From a bacterium (GTDB taxonomy: Bacteria > Planctomycetota > UBA1135 > UBA2386): a DNA stretch of 64,000 nt. Shown here in pieces: positions 54,501-62,476 of the stretch. Made by a program: the position numbers and the translations under genes. Under the pieces are notes generated by a model. It ran no database searches. It saw nothing but the letters and a program-made list of their open reading frames with translations, and was not told the origin of the DNA. Position 1 is the first letter of the stretch. Every line of letters begins with the position of its first letter. The DNA is taken from contig JANSXC010000012.1 of NCBI GenBank assembly GCA_024743115.1, positions 62,001 to 126,000 of the forward strand. The letters are read 5' to 3'.

Positions 54501-54662
54501 GGCAGCTACCTGCTCGCCCTGACCATTCGCGGCCGCGAAACGGTCAGCCAGACCGTCACGATCGGCAGCGGCAAGAACGACCTCTCGATCGCCGCCGGCA
54601 AGGTGGATCCAAACGCAGCGGCGAACGGTCCGCGGCAAAACGCCCCGGGCGGCGGCCGCTGA
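51588..54662 (+). CDS. large surface protein with carboxypeptidase-regulatory-like repeats and an RGG tract
   Basis: 1024 residues. A membrane anchor or uncleaved leader occupies about 5-25 (IAVAIVALLLLGAGALAYTQF). Several CarboxypepD_reg-like beta-sandwich repeats follow, recognisable by phrases like 'DGRFRIEHVP.G.Y.I.V.A..Y' (GRFHIEHLPGVMMRVSVRAE, GEFVFTHVPRGSYRIEVRAK, GAFEVERVAAGEHTLRVLSA). An arginine/glycine-rich tract of about 34 residues interrupts the chain near residue 482-516. No catalytic motif is seen. Such proteins are structural or adhesive, and the RGG tract is unusual for them. It stands alone. Confidence 0.85.
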   Translation: MNNQSIAVAIVALLLLGAGALAYTQFVAAEEVPLVQWDEADEVGTVVDVERQNAEMGEANLDRTAVEVEDTGPIADDEGRVALIVRGRVVDKFQAPVKNAQVWLEQSRANRRRFGGGNNRRRIPEPVVTDAEGRFAFSGQTFRNLRVSLQVKSARHAPGTFDRDVGDVMASANTSARGSELDLGDLVLDNGGEVLGRVTDLEGNGIAGAEVETSPQGRNRWRWMRNRDDFLPPAVTDNNGYYRIAHVPAGEWNTNATAKQHTEGRSTTFSVEEDQQVQVDDIRLGPGFEVTGYVRDQQGEPIAKARVTLRGQGRDAQRGGGERGRERGGNRGGGGRGPGRAFSMFGGGSRSHSATTDEQGRFHIEHLPGVMMRVSVRAEDYLLYEAEDFDPKLGQPLHITLQEGLRIAGVVLDGVDSQPVTSFAIEAQRLRGLPVPGAENLDFAEIMRRMRDDNLDDATRQQLRRQMESLRSSMVSLSRDGNRGRGGDRGRGGDRGRGGDRGRGGDRGRGRGGRGGTDLGEPDGHPDGTFVLTGLQEGVYEVRVQSPDHAFLRSAEIELRSGAASPSLTLRLDRGFYYAGIVLTDTDDPIVGATVELRSFDPAQESTASNGDGRGRMERMMREWTRRATGANLTLEVETNEDGEFVFTHVPRGSYRIEVRAKGYATPETQTVELLGDRSDGKVVLGELGRLVGDVRGFDPSNSEPTRIVAVLAPKDDGNSNGGRTNWMRAFGRRNGFKRADVQSDGSYVIEDMEPGDYIVKAYSGSQGDMFRQLMPQFMSGELLPDVRIVAGETTRRDVDLTLASLGKVTGTVMHNGEAAKGFRVEVQAVDQNNGNAGNGSNPARGMMRRFSGRRSATVSSNGAFEVERVAAGEHTLRVLSATRDVLHEESVFVNAKATTERFLNVYSSTLQGAITTTDDTDATTLRGNAMLLVGVTAVPENLGQWRRTPGNRAFNARVRDGAFNFSTVPPGSYLLALTIRGRETVSQTVTIGSGKNDLSIAAGKVDPNAAANGPRQNAPGGGR
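53031..53130 (+). repeat. in-frame tandem repeat encoding RGRGGD units
   Basis: About four 18-base units, each encoding RGRGGD, sit inside the large surface-protein gene and are followed by RGRGRGGRGG. The units differ at synonymous sites, so the repeat is not a very recent expansion. The region is a likely site of length variation. Confidence 0.8.
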
Positions 54663-54708
54663 TCGGGACGGGAACTGCTAGACTGAAGCGGTCTCGGAGA
54701 ACCCAACC

Positions 54709-55482
54709 ATCCGCTTCCTCGCCACCGTCTTCGCTGCCCTGCTCCTCGCCGTCGGTCTCACCGTCGGCGGCTACTCCCTGCTGTTGACGCTGCGGCGCGC
54801 GCCGGTCACGACCGACCTGGTCCCCGCGACCGACTTCGTCAGCGCGCGGCCAGCAGCGCCTGCGCGGCTCGTGCTCGAGCCGCGTCCGCGCGCGTTCGCG
54901 ACCCCCGCCTCGGCGCACCGCGCGGTAAGCGACGCCCAGCCCCGGACGGTTGCCATGAGCGGCCTGTCCAACGACCTGCCCGCCACGACCGGCATCGCGG
55001 TGTTCCTGCCTGTCACGGGCGCCTTGTTCGACTGGCAGCCATTGCCCGCGGACCGTGGCGCCGATACAGACACGATCGACCTGGCGATCCAGGCCCCGGC
55101 CCGTGAGGTCCTGCTCACGCTCGCCCCGTCCGCCGCCTGCGCCCGCCACAGCTACTTCGCGCAGACGACCGCCGACTTCACGAAGTCCGAACGGGCGACG
55201 TTCACCCTCGAACTCGCCACGGTCGAGTTCTCGACCCAGGACGTCGACCACACGGGCCCGCTGCAACTCCGGCGCCTCGGCCACCCGGAATGGCACCCGA
55301 GCGGCGCAGCAGCCGCTGGCCTACGCCTCACGCGCAACGCGACCCCACTCCTGCTCGGCGCTGGCGACTACGAACTCGTCGATCCGGTTCGCCCCAAGAT
55401 CCGACAGGCGTTCACCGTGCCGACCGCCGCCCCGATCGTTCTGGATGCGGATCTGGCGCTGCCCCGCGGCCGGAAGCCCTGA
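54709..55482 (+). CDS. membrane-anchored protein, apparently starting at AUC
   Basis: 257 residues if read from the ATC at 54709. In this frame the sequence after ATC reads RFLATVFAALLLAVGLTVGG, a complete signal-anchor helix. A GGAG element lies nine bases before the ATC. The frame's upstream stop is at 54679, and no ATG, GTG or TTG occurs between them until a TTG at 54784, which would remove the whole TM helix. The rest is a soluble beta-rich domain with no known family. AUC as a start is rare, so a substituted base is the alternative. It ends before the beta-lactamase-like gene. Confidence 0.7.
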   Translation: MRFLATVFAALLLAVGLTVGGYSLLLTLRRAPVTTDLVPATDFVSARPAAPARLVLEPRPRAFATPASAHRAVSDAQPRTVAMSGLSNDLPATTGIAVFLPVTGALFDWQPLPADRGADTDTIDLAIQAPAREVLLTLAPSAACARHSYFAQTTADFTKSERATFTLELATVEFSTQDVDHTGPLQLRRLGHPEWHPSGAAAAGLRLTRNATPLLLGAGDYELVDPVRPKIRQAFTVPTAAPIVLDADLALPRGRKP

Positions 55483-55538
55483 CCGCTGGCGAAACGGCCA
55501 CGCTTGACCAGGGCACGCCGCGTACTTCAGCTCGCGCC

Positions 55539-56444
55539 ATGCCGATATCGCGCATCGCCCTGCTGCTGCTACTCGCGTGCTCGTGCCAGAGCGCGCCGGA
55601 CCTGATCGAACTGACCGATCGGCTGACCGAACGCTGTGCCGCGTTCGACGGACAGGTAGGCATCTACGTGCGCCACCTCGAACACGATGACGCGGTCGAG
55701 ATCAACGCCGACGAGCTGTTTCCGACGGCAAGCATGATCAAGGTACCGATCCTCGGCGCGCTGTTCGACCGGATCGAGCGCGGCGAATTGCGCTACGGCG
55801 ATCAGCTGACCTACACGAAAGACCGGCTGTATGCCGGCGAGGATCTGCTCGGGTCGTTCGCCGACGGTGAGAAGGTCACGCTCGACAAGCTGGCGTTCCT
55901 GATGATCACGACGAGCGACAACACCGCGTCGCTCTGGTGCCAGGAGCTGGCCGGGACCGGCACGGCGATCAACGCGTGGCTGCAGGACAACGGCTTTACG
56001 AAGACCCGCGTCAATTCACGCACCGCCGGCCGTGAACCCGATCGCGAACGGTTCGGCTGGGGGCAGACGACGCCGCGCGAGATGGCGGAACTGCTCGCAC
56101 GCGTGCGCAATCGCCAGCTGGTGTCGGCGGCGGCCAGCGAAGAGATGGCCCGCGCGATGGGACGGATCTACTGGGACGGCGAGGCGCTGTCGGCGATTCC
56201 CTCTGACATCGCGACCATGAGCAAACAAGGCGCGGTGAGTGCGTCACGCAGCGAGGTCGTGCTCGTACACGCGCCCCACGGCGACTACGTATTCTGCGTG
56301 ATCACCAACGGTCAGAAAGATCGCTCATGGGAACACGACAACGCCGGCTACGTGTTGCTTCGCGACGTGTCTCGGATCCTGTGGGAGCACTTCGAACGGG
56401 GGCGGCCTTACACCGAACCAGCGGGCACCGACAAGTTCCGGTAA
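55539..56444 (+). CDS. class A beta-lactamase-like serine hydrolase lipoprotein
   Basis: 301 residues from ATG at 55539. The leader ends in a lipobox-like LACSC (about 12-16). Active-site motifs of the class A/transpeptidase-like fold: TASMIKVP (S-x-x-K, about 65-68), TTSDNTAS (SDN, near 125) and SKQGAV (K-x-G, with Gln in place of the usual Thr). The Glu of class A enzymes (E-x-x-L-N) is not clearly present; the region reads NSRTAGREPDRERFGWG. It may be a penicillin-binding or esterase-type relative, not a true beta-lactamase. It probably sits at the membrane. Confidence 0.75.
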   Translation: MPISRIALLLLLACSCQSAPDLIELTDRLTERCAAFDGQVGIYVRHLEHDDAVEINADELFPTASMIKVPILGALFDRIERGELRYGDQLTYTKDRLYAGEDLLGSFADGEKVTLDKLAFLMITTSDNTASLWCQELAGTGTAINAWLQDNGFTKTRVNSRTAGREPDRERFGWGQTTPREMAELLARVRNRQLVSAAASEEMARAMGRIYWDGEALSAIPSDIATMSKQGAVSASRSEVVLVHAPHGDYVFCVITNGQKDRSWEHDNAGYVLLRDVSRILWEHFERGRPYTEPAGTDKFR

Positions 56445-56457
56445 GCCCCCACTCGCA

Positions 56458-58167
56458 TCAGTAGCCGGCCGCGTGGCCGTCCTTGCGGGACTCGGAAGCG
56501 GCCGCATAGACCTTGCGCGCCGCATCGAACAGCACCGCCTGATAACCACCGAAACCACCGGCGCGGCGTTCGACGCGATGGCCCATCGCGCGCAAGGCGG
56601 CAGCGACCTCGTCGGAGAACGTGGACTCCAGGTAGACCGTGCCACCATCGCGCATGCGTGACCCGGTGGGTTGCGAACTGCCCTCGTGACGGATGCGCGC
56701 GGCATCGCCGGCCTCCTGCAGGTTCATGCCGAAGTCGATCATGTTGACGAGGATCTGCACGTGACCCTGCGGCTGCATCGCGCCCCCCATCACCCCGAAG
56801 CTCAGCCACGGCTCGCCATCCCTGGTCACGAACGCCGGGATGATCGTGTGGAACGGGCGCTTGCCCGGCGCGTAGGTGTTGGCGCGTCCCGGCCGCAGGT
56901 CGAAGAGCTCGCCGCGATTCTGCAGTCCGAAGCCGAGCTGCGGCGGACAGACTCCCGAGCCGAGCCCGCGAAAGTTGCTCTGGATCAGGCTGACCATCGT
57001 GCCGTGCTCGTCTGCGACGGTGAGATAGATCGTATCGCCCTTCTCGAGCTTCGCGTCGCCGGCCGGTAGCTGCAGGCTCGCATGCTTGGGGTCGAACAGC
57101 TTGCGCCGCTCGTCGGCATACGCCTTCGAGATCAGCGTCTTCACCGGCACCTTGGCGAACGCCATGTCGGCGTAGTACTTCGCGCGATCCTCGTAGACGA
57201 GCTTCTTGGCCTCGACGAAGAGATGGGCCCACGCCGCGCTGCCGGCCCCCATGCTCGCGATTTCGAACGGTTCGATCAGGTTGAGGATCTGCAGCGCGGC
57301 GATGCCCTGACCGTTCGGCGGCAGCTCCCAGACGTCGTAGCCGCGGTAGTTGGTGGAGACCGGTTCGATCCATTCACTGGTGTGCGCCGCCAGATCCGCC
57401 GCCGTGAGGAAGCCGCCGTGCTCTTGCACGAACGTCGCCAATTGCTGCGCAATCGCACCAAGATAGAACAGGTCACGCCCGCCTGCGCCGCGCTCGGCCA
57501 TCTGCCGCATCGTGCGAGCGAGCGCATCGTTCTGGAATGTATCGCCCTCACGCGGTGGCCGCCCCCACGGCAAGAAGACCTCACGGAACCCGGGCTGATC
57601 CTGGCGGTCGGGGACACCTCGCCGCCAGTACTCGGCGATGGTCTGGGGTACGGGCACGCCCTGTTCCGCGTAGCGGATGGCCGGTTCGAGCACCTCGGCC
57701 ATCGCCAGCTTGCCGAACTTGCCGTGCAGGGTGTACCAGCCGTCCACGCAACCCGGCACCGACACGGGCAGCGGGCCGAACTTCGGAATCTCCTCGTGGC
57801 CTTGGTCGAGGAACCACTGCCGCGTCAAAGCCCGCGGCGAACGGCCGCTCGCGTTGAGGCCGTGCAGCTTCTTCGTCTTGCCGTCCCATACGATCGCAAA
57901 CAGATCCCCGCCGATCCCGCAACCGGTCGGTTCGCAGACGCCCAGGGCCGCATTCGCGGCGATCGCCGCGTCGACCGCGCTGCCACCCTGCTTCAGGATG
58001 TCGATCGCAACCTGGGTCGCGAGCGGATGACTCGTGGCCGCAATGCCGTTCTTGGCCCAGACGATCGAACGCGTCGCATGCGACATGCCGGCGATGCGAT
58101 CCTGTGCGAGGGCCGCATGAACGGACACGGCGACGAACGAAAGGGCGGCCAGGTAGGTGCGGTTCAT
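56458..58167 (-). CDS. gamma-glutamyltransferase family protein
   Basis: 569 residues from ATG at 58167. The leader ends near VHAALAQ (about 22). This is an Ntn-hydrolase that processes itself before a Thr nucleophile. The site is KGDTIYLTVADEHGTMVSLI, with the Thr at about residue 380, and the long N-terminal domain AATSHPLATQVAIDILKQGG precedes it. The substrate-loop motif GVMGGAMQPQGHVQIL and the RIRHEGSSQ region are as in the GGT-like group. It would cleave gamma-glutamyl amide bonds, for example of glutathione. The two chains are expected to be secreted. Confidence 0.92.
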   Translation of the reverse strand: MNRTYLAALSFVAVSVHAALAQDRIAGMSHATRSIVWAKNGIAATSHPLATQVAIDILKQGGSAVDAAIAANAALGVCEPTGCGIGGDLFAIVWDGKTKKLHGLNASGRSPRALTRQWFLDQGHEEIPKFGPLPVSVPGCVDGWYTLHGKFGKLAMAEVLEPAIRYAEQGVPVPQTIAEYWRRGVPDRQDQPGFREVFLPWGRPPREGDTFQNDALARTMRQMAERGAGGRDLFYLGAIAQQLATFVQEHGGFLTAADLAAHTSEWIEPVSTNYRGYDVWELPPNGQGIAALQILNLIEPFEIASMGAGSAAWAHLFVEAKKLVYEDRAKYYADMAFAKVPVKTLISKAYADERRKLFDPKHASLQLPAGDAKLEKGDTIYLTVADEHGTMVSLIQSNFRGLGSGVCPPQLGFGLQNRGELFDLRPGRANTYAPGKRPFHTIIPAFVTRDGEPWLSFGVMGGAMQPQGHVQILVNMIDFGMNLQEAGDAARIRHEGSSQPTGSRMRDGGTVYLESTFSDEVAAALRAMGHRVERRAGGFGGYQAVLFDAARKVYAAASESRKDGHAAGY

Positions 58168-58292
58168 ATTCGGCAAGGGCGAGACTGCGGCGTGGAGTAA
58201 GCGATCGTAGTTCAAGCGATGCGAGCCATGCTGTTTTCGTTCCCGATCCGCCCACCACGACTTCGCGGCTCCGTCGCAGTCAGCAGTCGCAG

Positions 58293-59237
58293 TCAGCGGC
58301 CACCGTCGCGCAGCGCGGCCAGAAGCTCCGCGTAGATTGGATCCGGGTGCATTTCGATGGCCTTCCGCATCACCTTGCGCAGCCCCGCGAGCTTCTGTGG
58401 ATCCTCGGTCGGCCGACCTCGCCACCAGGCGTCCATGAACTTCGCAGCGCCTTCCGATCGCTGCGCAGCGATCGCGCGCAACCAGAATCGCAGACGGTAG
58501 GCGTTGTCGCGTTGAAGTCGGGCAGTGGCAGCACGCCCCAGCTCCTGCAGCACCGGCATCAGCCGGGGGTCGCGACTGATCTCCGCAGCCAGGAAGCGAC
58601 AGTTGTCGTCGAACGGCCTGGGTGCCCTGAGATGCCGAACCAGGATGTCCCCGTCCGGATGGAGCCCATAGCGGGCCAGCGCGATCGCCGCCGGCGCATC
58701 GCCGCGTTTCGCAAGCCCGCGAATCACATGCAGCATGCCATCGCGAAACCTGAGGTTCCGCAGCCCCCATTCGCGCGCGTAGAGCGGCGAACCCTGCCGA
58801 ACCATCTGTTCGGCCAGGTCATGCAGCTCGTCGGTCTCGAGGCCCGGCCGGGAGAGCGTGAAGATCAGGTCGCCGGCCGTCGTATCGTAGACCACGCTAC
58901 CACGCCGCACGCGGACCTTGGCCTCGTCGGTCAAATGAGCTCTCACGATTTCGACAAGCTTCGAATGCGCCTCGCTCTCGATGAGAGCCCGCACGGCATA
59001 GCAGCGAAGGACCGACGACTCGTGCGATGCCAACTCGACGAGCTCCTCAGTGGTTCGGGAGCCGACCAGCCGCTCGTAGAGCAGGTAGGTTGCAGACGGT
59101 CGATCGGCAACGATCTCGTCGTCGTACGTCTTCGCCGCGGCGAGCTGTCGGACCACCTTGTCGGCGCCCTGGGAATCTTGCGCCGTAAGTGCCGAGAGAA
59201 CCAACAAGCAGGCCAATGAGCTACGCATCGAGTTCAT
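58293..59237 (-). CDS. secreted HEAT-like helical protein
   Basis: 314 residues with a signal peptide ending near LSALTAQ (about 19). The mature part is a helical solenoid with weakly repeated HEAT-like pairs (ELVELASHESSVLRCYAVRALI, and the similar YAREWGLRNLRFRDGMLHVI). No enzymatic motif. It resembles the truncated HEAT-like protein at the left window edge in layout (leader plus solenoid). The ATG at 59228 is an alternative start. Function unknown. Confidence 0.75.
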   Translation of the reverse strand: MNSMRSSLACLLVLSALTAQDSQGADKVVRQLAAAKTYDDEIVADRPSATYLLYERLVGSRTTEELVELASHESSVLRCYAVRALIESEAHSKLVEIVRAHLTDEAKVRVRRGSVVYDTTAGDLIFTLSRPGLETDELHDLAEQMVRQGSPLYAREWGLRNLRFRDGMLHVIRGLAKRGDAPAAIALARYGLHPDGDILVRHLRAPRPFDDNCRFLAAEISRDPRLMPVLQELGRAATARLQRDNAYRLRFWLRAIAAQRSEGAAKFMDAWWRGRPTEDPQKLAGLRKVMRKAIEMHPDPIYAELLAALRDGGR

Positions 59238-59430
59238 GAGGTGTCCGTTGTCGCGCCGACCCTCCCCATTGCACCCAGACTAGCCGATCCTTCGAGTAGC
59301 CAACCGGTCGACAGCGACCGGCACCATGCGGAGATCTTGCGCTGCCTGAGGTCGAAGCAACGTCGATGGCTGCTCTTGGTTCCCTTATCCGGTCATTCAC
59401 GACGACGAGGACCGCTGTCATGAGGCGTCT

Positions 59431-59456
59431 GGTCAGCCCCGTCGAACGGGCTGGCC
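59431..59456 (-). terminator. hairpin downstream of the DUF1444 gene
   Basis: Minus-strand reading: GGCCAGCCCG, a short TTCGA loop, then a complementary arm ending GGCTGACC. Nine base pairs including one wobble form the stem. It lies about 20 bases after the stop of the minus-strand gene and there is no T tract, so the terminator call is tentative. Confidence 0.45.
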
Positions 59457-59476
59457 AGCTCCGCCCAGGGGACCGA

Positions 59477-60379
59477 TCACTCGGACCGCGAATCCGGCAC
59501 GGCCTCGAGGCCGTCCGCGGTCACCCGATACACGTGTGGCGACACCGGGTGCGCGGCGCGTTCTGCGATCGCTTCGGTGTCGGCCATCAGGGACTCGAGG
59601 TCGACCTCGCCCTCGTCGCCGACCCACAGCACATCGCGATCGGGCATCGCAACGAGCAGGCCCTCGACCTCGTCGAGCAGCAGCACCCGTGCGGCGTCAT
59701 AGCCGTCGCCGACTTCGACGCGCAGCGGCTCGGTGGCCGAGCGCAGTTCTTCGAGGCGCGTGGGGTCGAGTCGGGAGAGGTTGGCGACGGCGAGATGGTG
59801 CACGTCGTCGACCGACTTGTTCCACAGCCGCAGGTGCGCCTGGCAGACGAAGATCATGCTCTGCGGATCATCGACGACGTACACGGTGACGAGTTCGTCG
59901 TTGAGCCGGCGGTGCACCAGCCCCGAGTCGCCGAAGCACCCCTTGCCGTCGAGCCACTCGCGGCTGCGGACCTGCGGCAGCAGCATGCCGGCGGCGGTCC
60001 CGAAGTCGATGTCGTCGACCCGGTCCAGGCCGATCTCCTGCACGTCCTCGATCAGCCGCGCGACGTAGCCCTCGAAGCCACTCGGGAACGCCTGCTCGTG
60101 CTGCATCGCATCGTGCAGCGACACGGGCGTTTCCTGGCCATCGACCTCGAGCAGGCAGGCGAACTGGTCGGGCAGGAGCGTGACGAAGCGCACGTTCTTG
60201 TGGTTCTGGGCGAGCACGGTCTCGAAGCGGACGAGAAAGGCCGCGACTTCGGGCGAAAAGCCCGACTGCAGCCGCCGGAAGCGATGATGGAGCACGACCG
60301 CCACGGCCGAGACCACCAACCAGCCCGCGAGAGCCCAGAGCAACATGCCGCTTGTATCGGCCACTCGGCGGCGGGCCAT
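59477..60379 (-). CDS. DUF1444-like membrane-anchored protein
   Basis: 300 residues. A signal anchor TM helix is at about 12-30 (MLLWALAGWLVVSAVAVVL). The rest is soluble, with the DUF1444-type pattern: FACLLEVDGQETPVSLHDAM, GFEGYVARLIEDVQEIG, and the C-terminal PVSPHVYRVTADGLEAV. Members of the family (YtpP/YtpQ type) have no firm function. It has no signal for secretion beyond the anchor. A hairpin follows its stop. Confidence 0.7.
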   Translation of the reverse strand: MARRRVADTSGMLLWALAGWLVVSAVAVVLHHRFRRLQSGFSPEVAAFLVRFETVLAQNHKNVRFVTLLPDQFACLLEVDGQETPVSLHDAMQHEQAFPSGFEGYVARLIEDVQEIGLDRVDDIDFGTAAGMLLPQVRSREWLDGKGCFGDSGLVHRRLNDELVTVYVVDDPQSMIFVCQAHLRLWNKSVDDVHHLAVANLSRLDPTRLEELRSATEPLRVEVGDGYDAARVLLLDEVEGLLVAMPDRDVLWVGDEGEVDLESLMADTEAIAERAAHPVSPHVYRVTADGLEAVPDSRSE

Positions 60380-60679
60380 TAGCGCTCAGCAGGCGCTCAC
60401 CTTGCGGTCATCCGGCGCTCACCCGCCCATGGCATGCAGGGCACCGGGTGGCGAACCCTCCGCATGGGCCAAAACGGTGATCGGTCCTCGGTGCGCGAGT
60501 CGTCGAGGAGGGAGGTTGTCGGCGAGACAGACCGGCGAGACGAAACTTGACGCCCAAACTACCCCTGAGCGATCGACGAACCGTAAGCGGAGAACTGCCG
60601 CAGCGTCAATCGGGTCCTTCGATTATCGGACCTGAATCGACGGTTGTCGGAAGTACTCGATTTTCGGATACTAGATCGC
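60380..60679 (+). other. intergenic region with repeats upstream of the FHA protein
   Basis: Three imperfect direct repeats lie just before the GTG at 60680: TCGATTATCGGA (60619-60630), TCGACGGTTGTCGGA (60637-60651) and TCGATTTTCGGA (60657-60668). Starts are spaced 18 and 20 bases apart. A pair of GGCGCTCACC repeats lies further upstream near 60391-60424. The repeats may be binding sites for an activator or repressor of the FHA protein. No other gene is seen in this 300-base stretch. Confidence 0.5.
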
Positions 60680-62422
60680 GTGGCACCGGAGACCACCAGC
60701 CAATTTCGCCTCGTTGTCATCGGGGACGGCTCGATCCGCACGATCCCACTGCTCGGCGAGCACTGGACGATCGGCCGGGCGGAGGACTGCGAGATCCAGC
60801 TCCGCGATATTACGGTGAGCCGCCGCCACGTGCTACTGACGCGGACGGGCGAGGACTTCCACCTCCGTGATCTGGGCGGCCGCAACCCGATTCTCGTGGA
60901 CGGCCAACCGCACACGGGCGGCGCGGTCCAGGCCGGCCAGGAGCTCGCGCTCGGCCTCACCCGCCTGCTGCTCGAGCGTCGCGACCGCCCGAGCGCGACC
61001 CACAGCAACGGCGAGACGGTGATGATCACGGGCCGGGAGGTGCTCGACCGCGAACTGGACGAAACCCCGCGCTCGAGTTCGACCGCGGCCGCGCTCCGCG
61101 TGCTCGAACGGCTCGAGTGGACGTTCGCCGATCTCGGTTCGCTCGCGGACGCCGCGGAACCGATGCTGGCGCTCGCGATGAACCTGACGAACCGGCGCCG
61201 TGGGCTGCTCGGCCAACTCGGCGCCTCGGGCCACCTCGAGCTGCTCGCCACCCTCGACTCGACCCAACAGAAGCGCGGTCCGGCCCTGGCCGAAGCTCTC
61301 CTACGCGAAGCCCAGCAGCTCAAACAGGTTTCGCTGCTGACGACCGCCGATCGTGACGACCGCCTGATGATCCCGCTCGGCCCCGGTCCGGACGCACTAC
61401 TAACGCTCGAGGAACCCACGCCCGACGCGCCCGCGGGCCAAGAACTGCTACGCCTCGCCGACACGCTGGGCCGGGTCATCTGGCACCGCCTCTACGAAGT
61501 GCGCGAACGGCTGCGGCTGCGCGAGGAGGTCCAGCGGCTACGGTTCCACGGCACGACAGCCCACAGCGCCGTGCTGCTCAGCAACCGCCTCAAGCCCGTG
61601 CGCCAGCAACTCCGAGAGATCGCGAGCAGCGACACCCCCGTGCTGCTCGTCGGTGAAGACGGCACGGAGCGCGAGGATCTCGCGCGCTACCTGCACAGCG
61701 AGAGCCGCAAGAACGGGCCGTTCGTGCCGATTCATGTGTCGATGGTGGCCGCGTGGCGCCTGGACAAGACGCTCTTCGGCGACGCGACGGGTGACGAGAC
61801 CAGCGCGCTCGCCCGCAGCAAGGGCGGCACGCTGTTCCTCGACGACCTCAGCCGCCTGGCGCCGGCCCAGCAGGAACGGCTCGCCCACGCGGCCACGAGG
61901 TCAGAACGCCGGCTGGTCGCTGCCGCGCCGTCGCCACCGCCCCACCCACCGGAGTCGGCGGACTGGTCGCCGGCTCTCACGGAGCTCCTGCTGTCCCACG
62001 TCGTAACGGTGCCACCCCTGCGCGAGGACGGCGGTGACGTGGTCGCGCTCGCGGAGCTGTTCCTGTCGGACATGGGCTCGGCCCCCGACGGTTCGCCGCG
62101 ACTGCTCAGCGAGCGGGCCAAGCGCCTGCTCGCGGGCTACGCGTGGCCGGGCAACGTTCGGGAGCTGCGCCAGGTCCTCGAAACGGCGGCCGGCAAGGCT
62201 GGCAGCAATCAGATCACGCCGCGCCACCTGCCACCCGAGATCGCGGACACGCAGTCGGAGGCCACTCGATCGGGGCTCGAGTCGCTCGAGGACGTCGAGC
62301 GCCGCCACATCCGCGCGACGCTGAAGCGCCTCGGGGGCAACCGCGCCAAGACCGCGCAGGCCCTCGGGATCGCGGCCTCGACGCTCTACGAGAAGCTCCG
62401 GCGGTACGAGATCGGGGATTGA
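60680..62422 (+). CDS. FHA-domain protein with degenerate NtrC-type AAA+ domain and Fis HTH
   Basis: About 580 residues from GTG at 60680; a TTG at 60644 would place the upstream repeats in coding sequence. The FHA domain (about 10-95) has HWTIGRAEDCEIQLRDITVS and SRRHVLL, the phosphothreonine-binding GR...S...H pattern. A helical and GAF-like stretch lies at about 130-280. The AAA+-like domain has LLVGEDGTEREDLARYLH where Walker A should be (no GKT/GKE), and no GAFTGA loop. Walker B-like GGTLFLDDLSRL and the C-terminal YAWPGNVRELRQVLE and NRAKTAQALGIAASTLYEKL (Fis HTH) remain. It thus looks like a DNA-binding protein that has lost ATPase and sigma-54 contact, perhaps with phosphopeptide sensing as its remaining input. 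Confidence 0.85.
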   Translation: MAPETTSQFRLVVIGDGSIRTIPLLGEHWTIGRAEDCEIQLRDITVSRRHVLLTRTGEDFHLRDLGGRNPILVDGQPHTGGAVQAGQELALGLTRLLLERRDRPSATHSNGETVMITGREVLDRELDETPRSSSTAAALRVLERLEWTFADLGSLADAAEPMLALAMNLTNRRRGLLGQLGASGHLELLATLDSTQQKRGPALAEALLREAQQLKQVSLLTTADRDDRLMIPLGPGPDALLTLEEPTPDAPAGQELLRLADTLGRVIWHRLYEVRERLRLREEVQRLRFHGTTAHSAVLLSNRLKPVRQQLREIASSDTPVLLVGEDGTEREDLARYLHSESRKNGPFVPIHVSMVAAWRLDKTLFGDATGDETSALARSKGGTLFLDDLSRLAPAQQERLAHAATRSERRLVAAAPSPPPHPPESADWSPALTELLLSHVVTVPPLREDGGDVVALAELFLSDMGSAPDGSPRLLSERAKRLLAGYAWPGNVRELRQVLETAAGKAGSNQITPRHLPPEIADTQSEATRSGLESLEDVERRHIRATLKRLGGNRAKTAQALGIAASTLYEKLRRYEIGD

Positions 62423-62476
62423 TCTGCCCCGCGATCCTGACTGGCTCCCCCGGCACCGATTCGCAACACTAGCCGG

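Noticed and set aside
56458..58770. Longer start for gamma-glutamyltransferase
   Set aside because: The extra 201 codons overlap the HEAT-like gene and read as low-complexity nonsense; ATG at 58167 begins the leader peptide.
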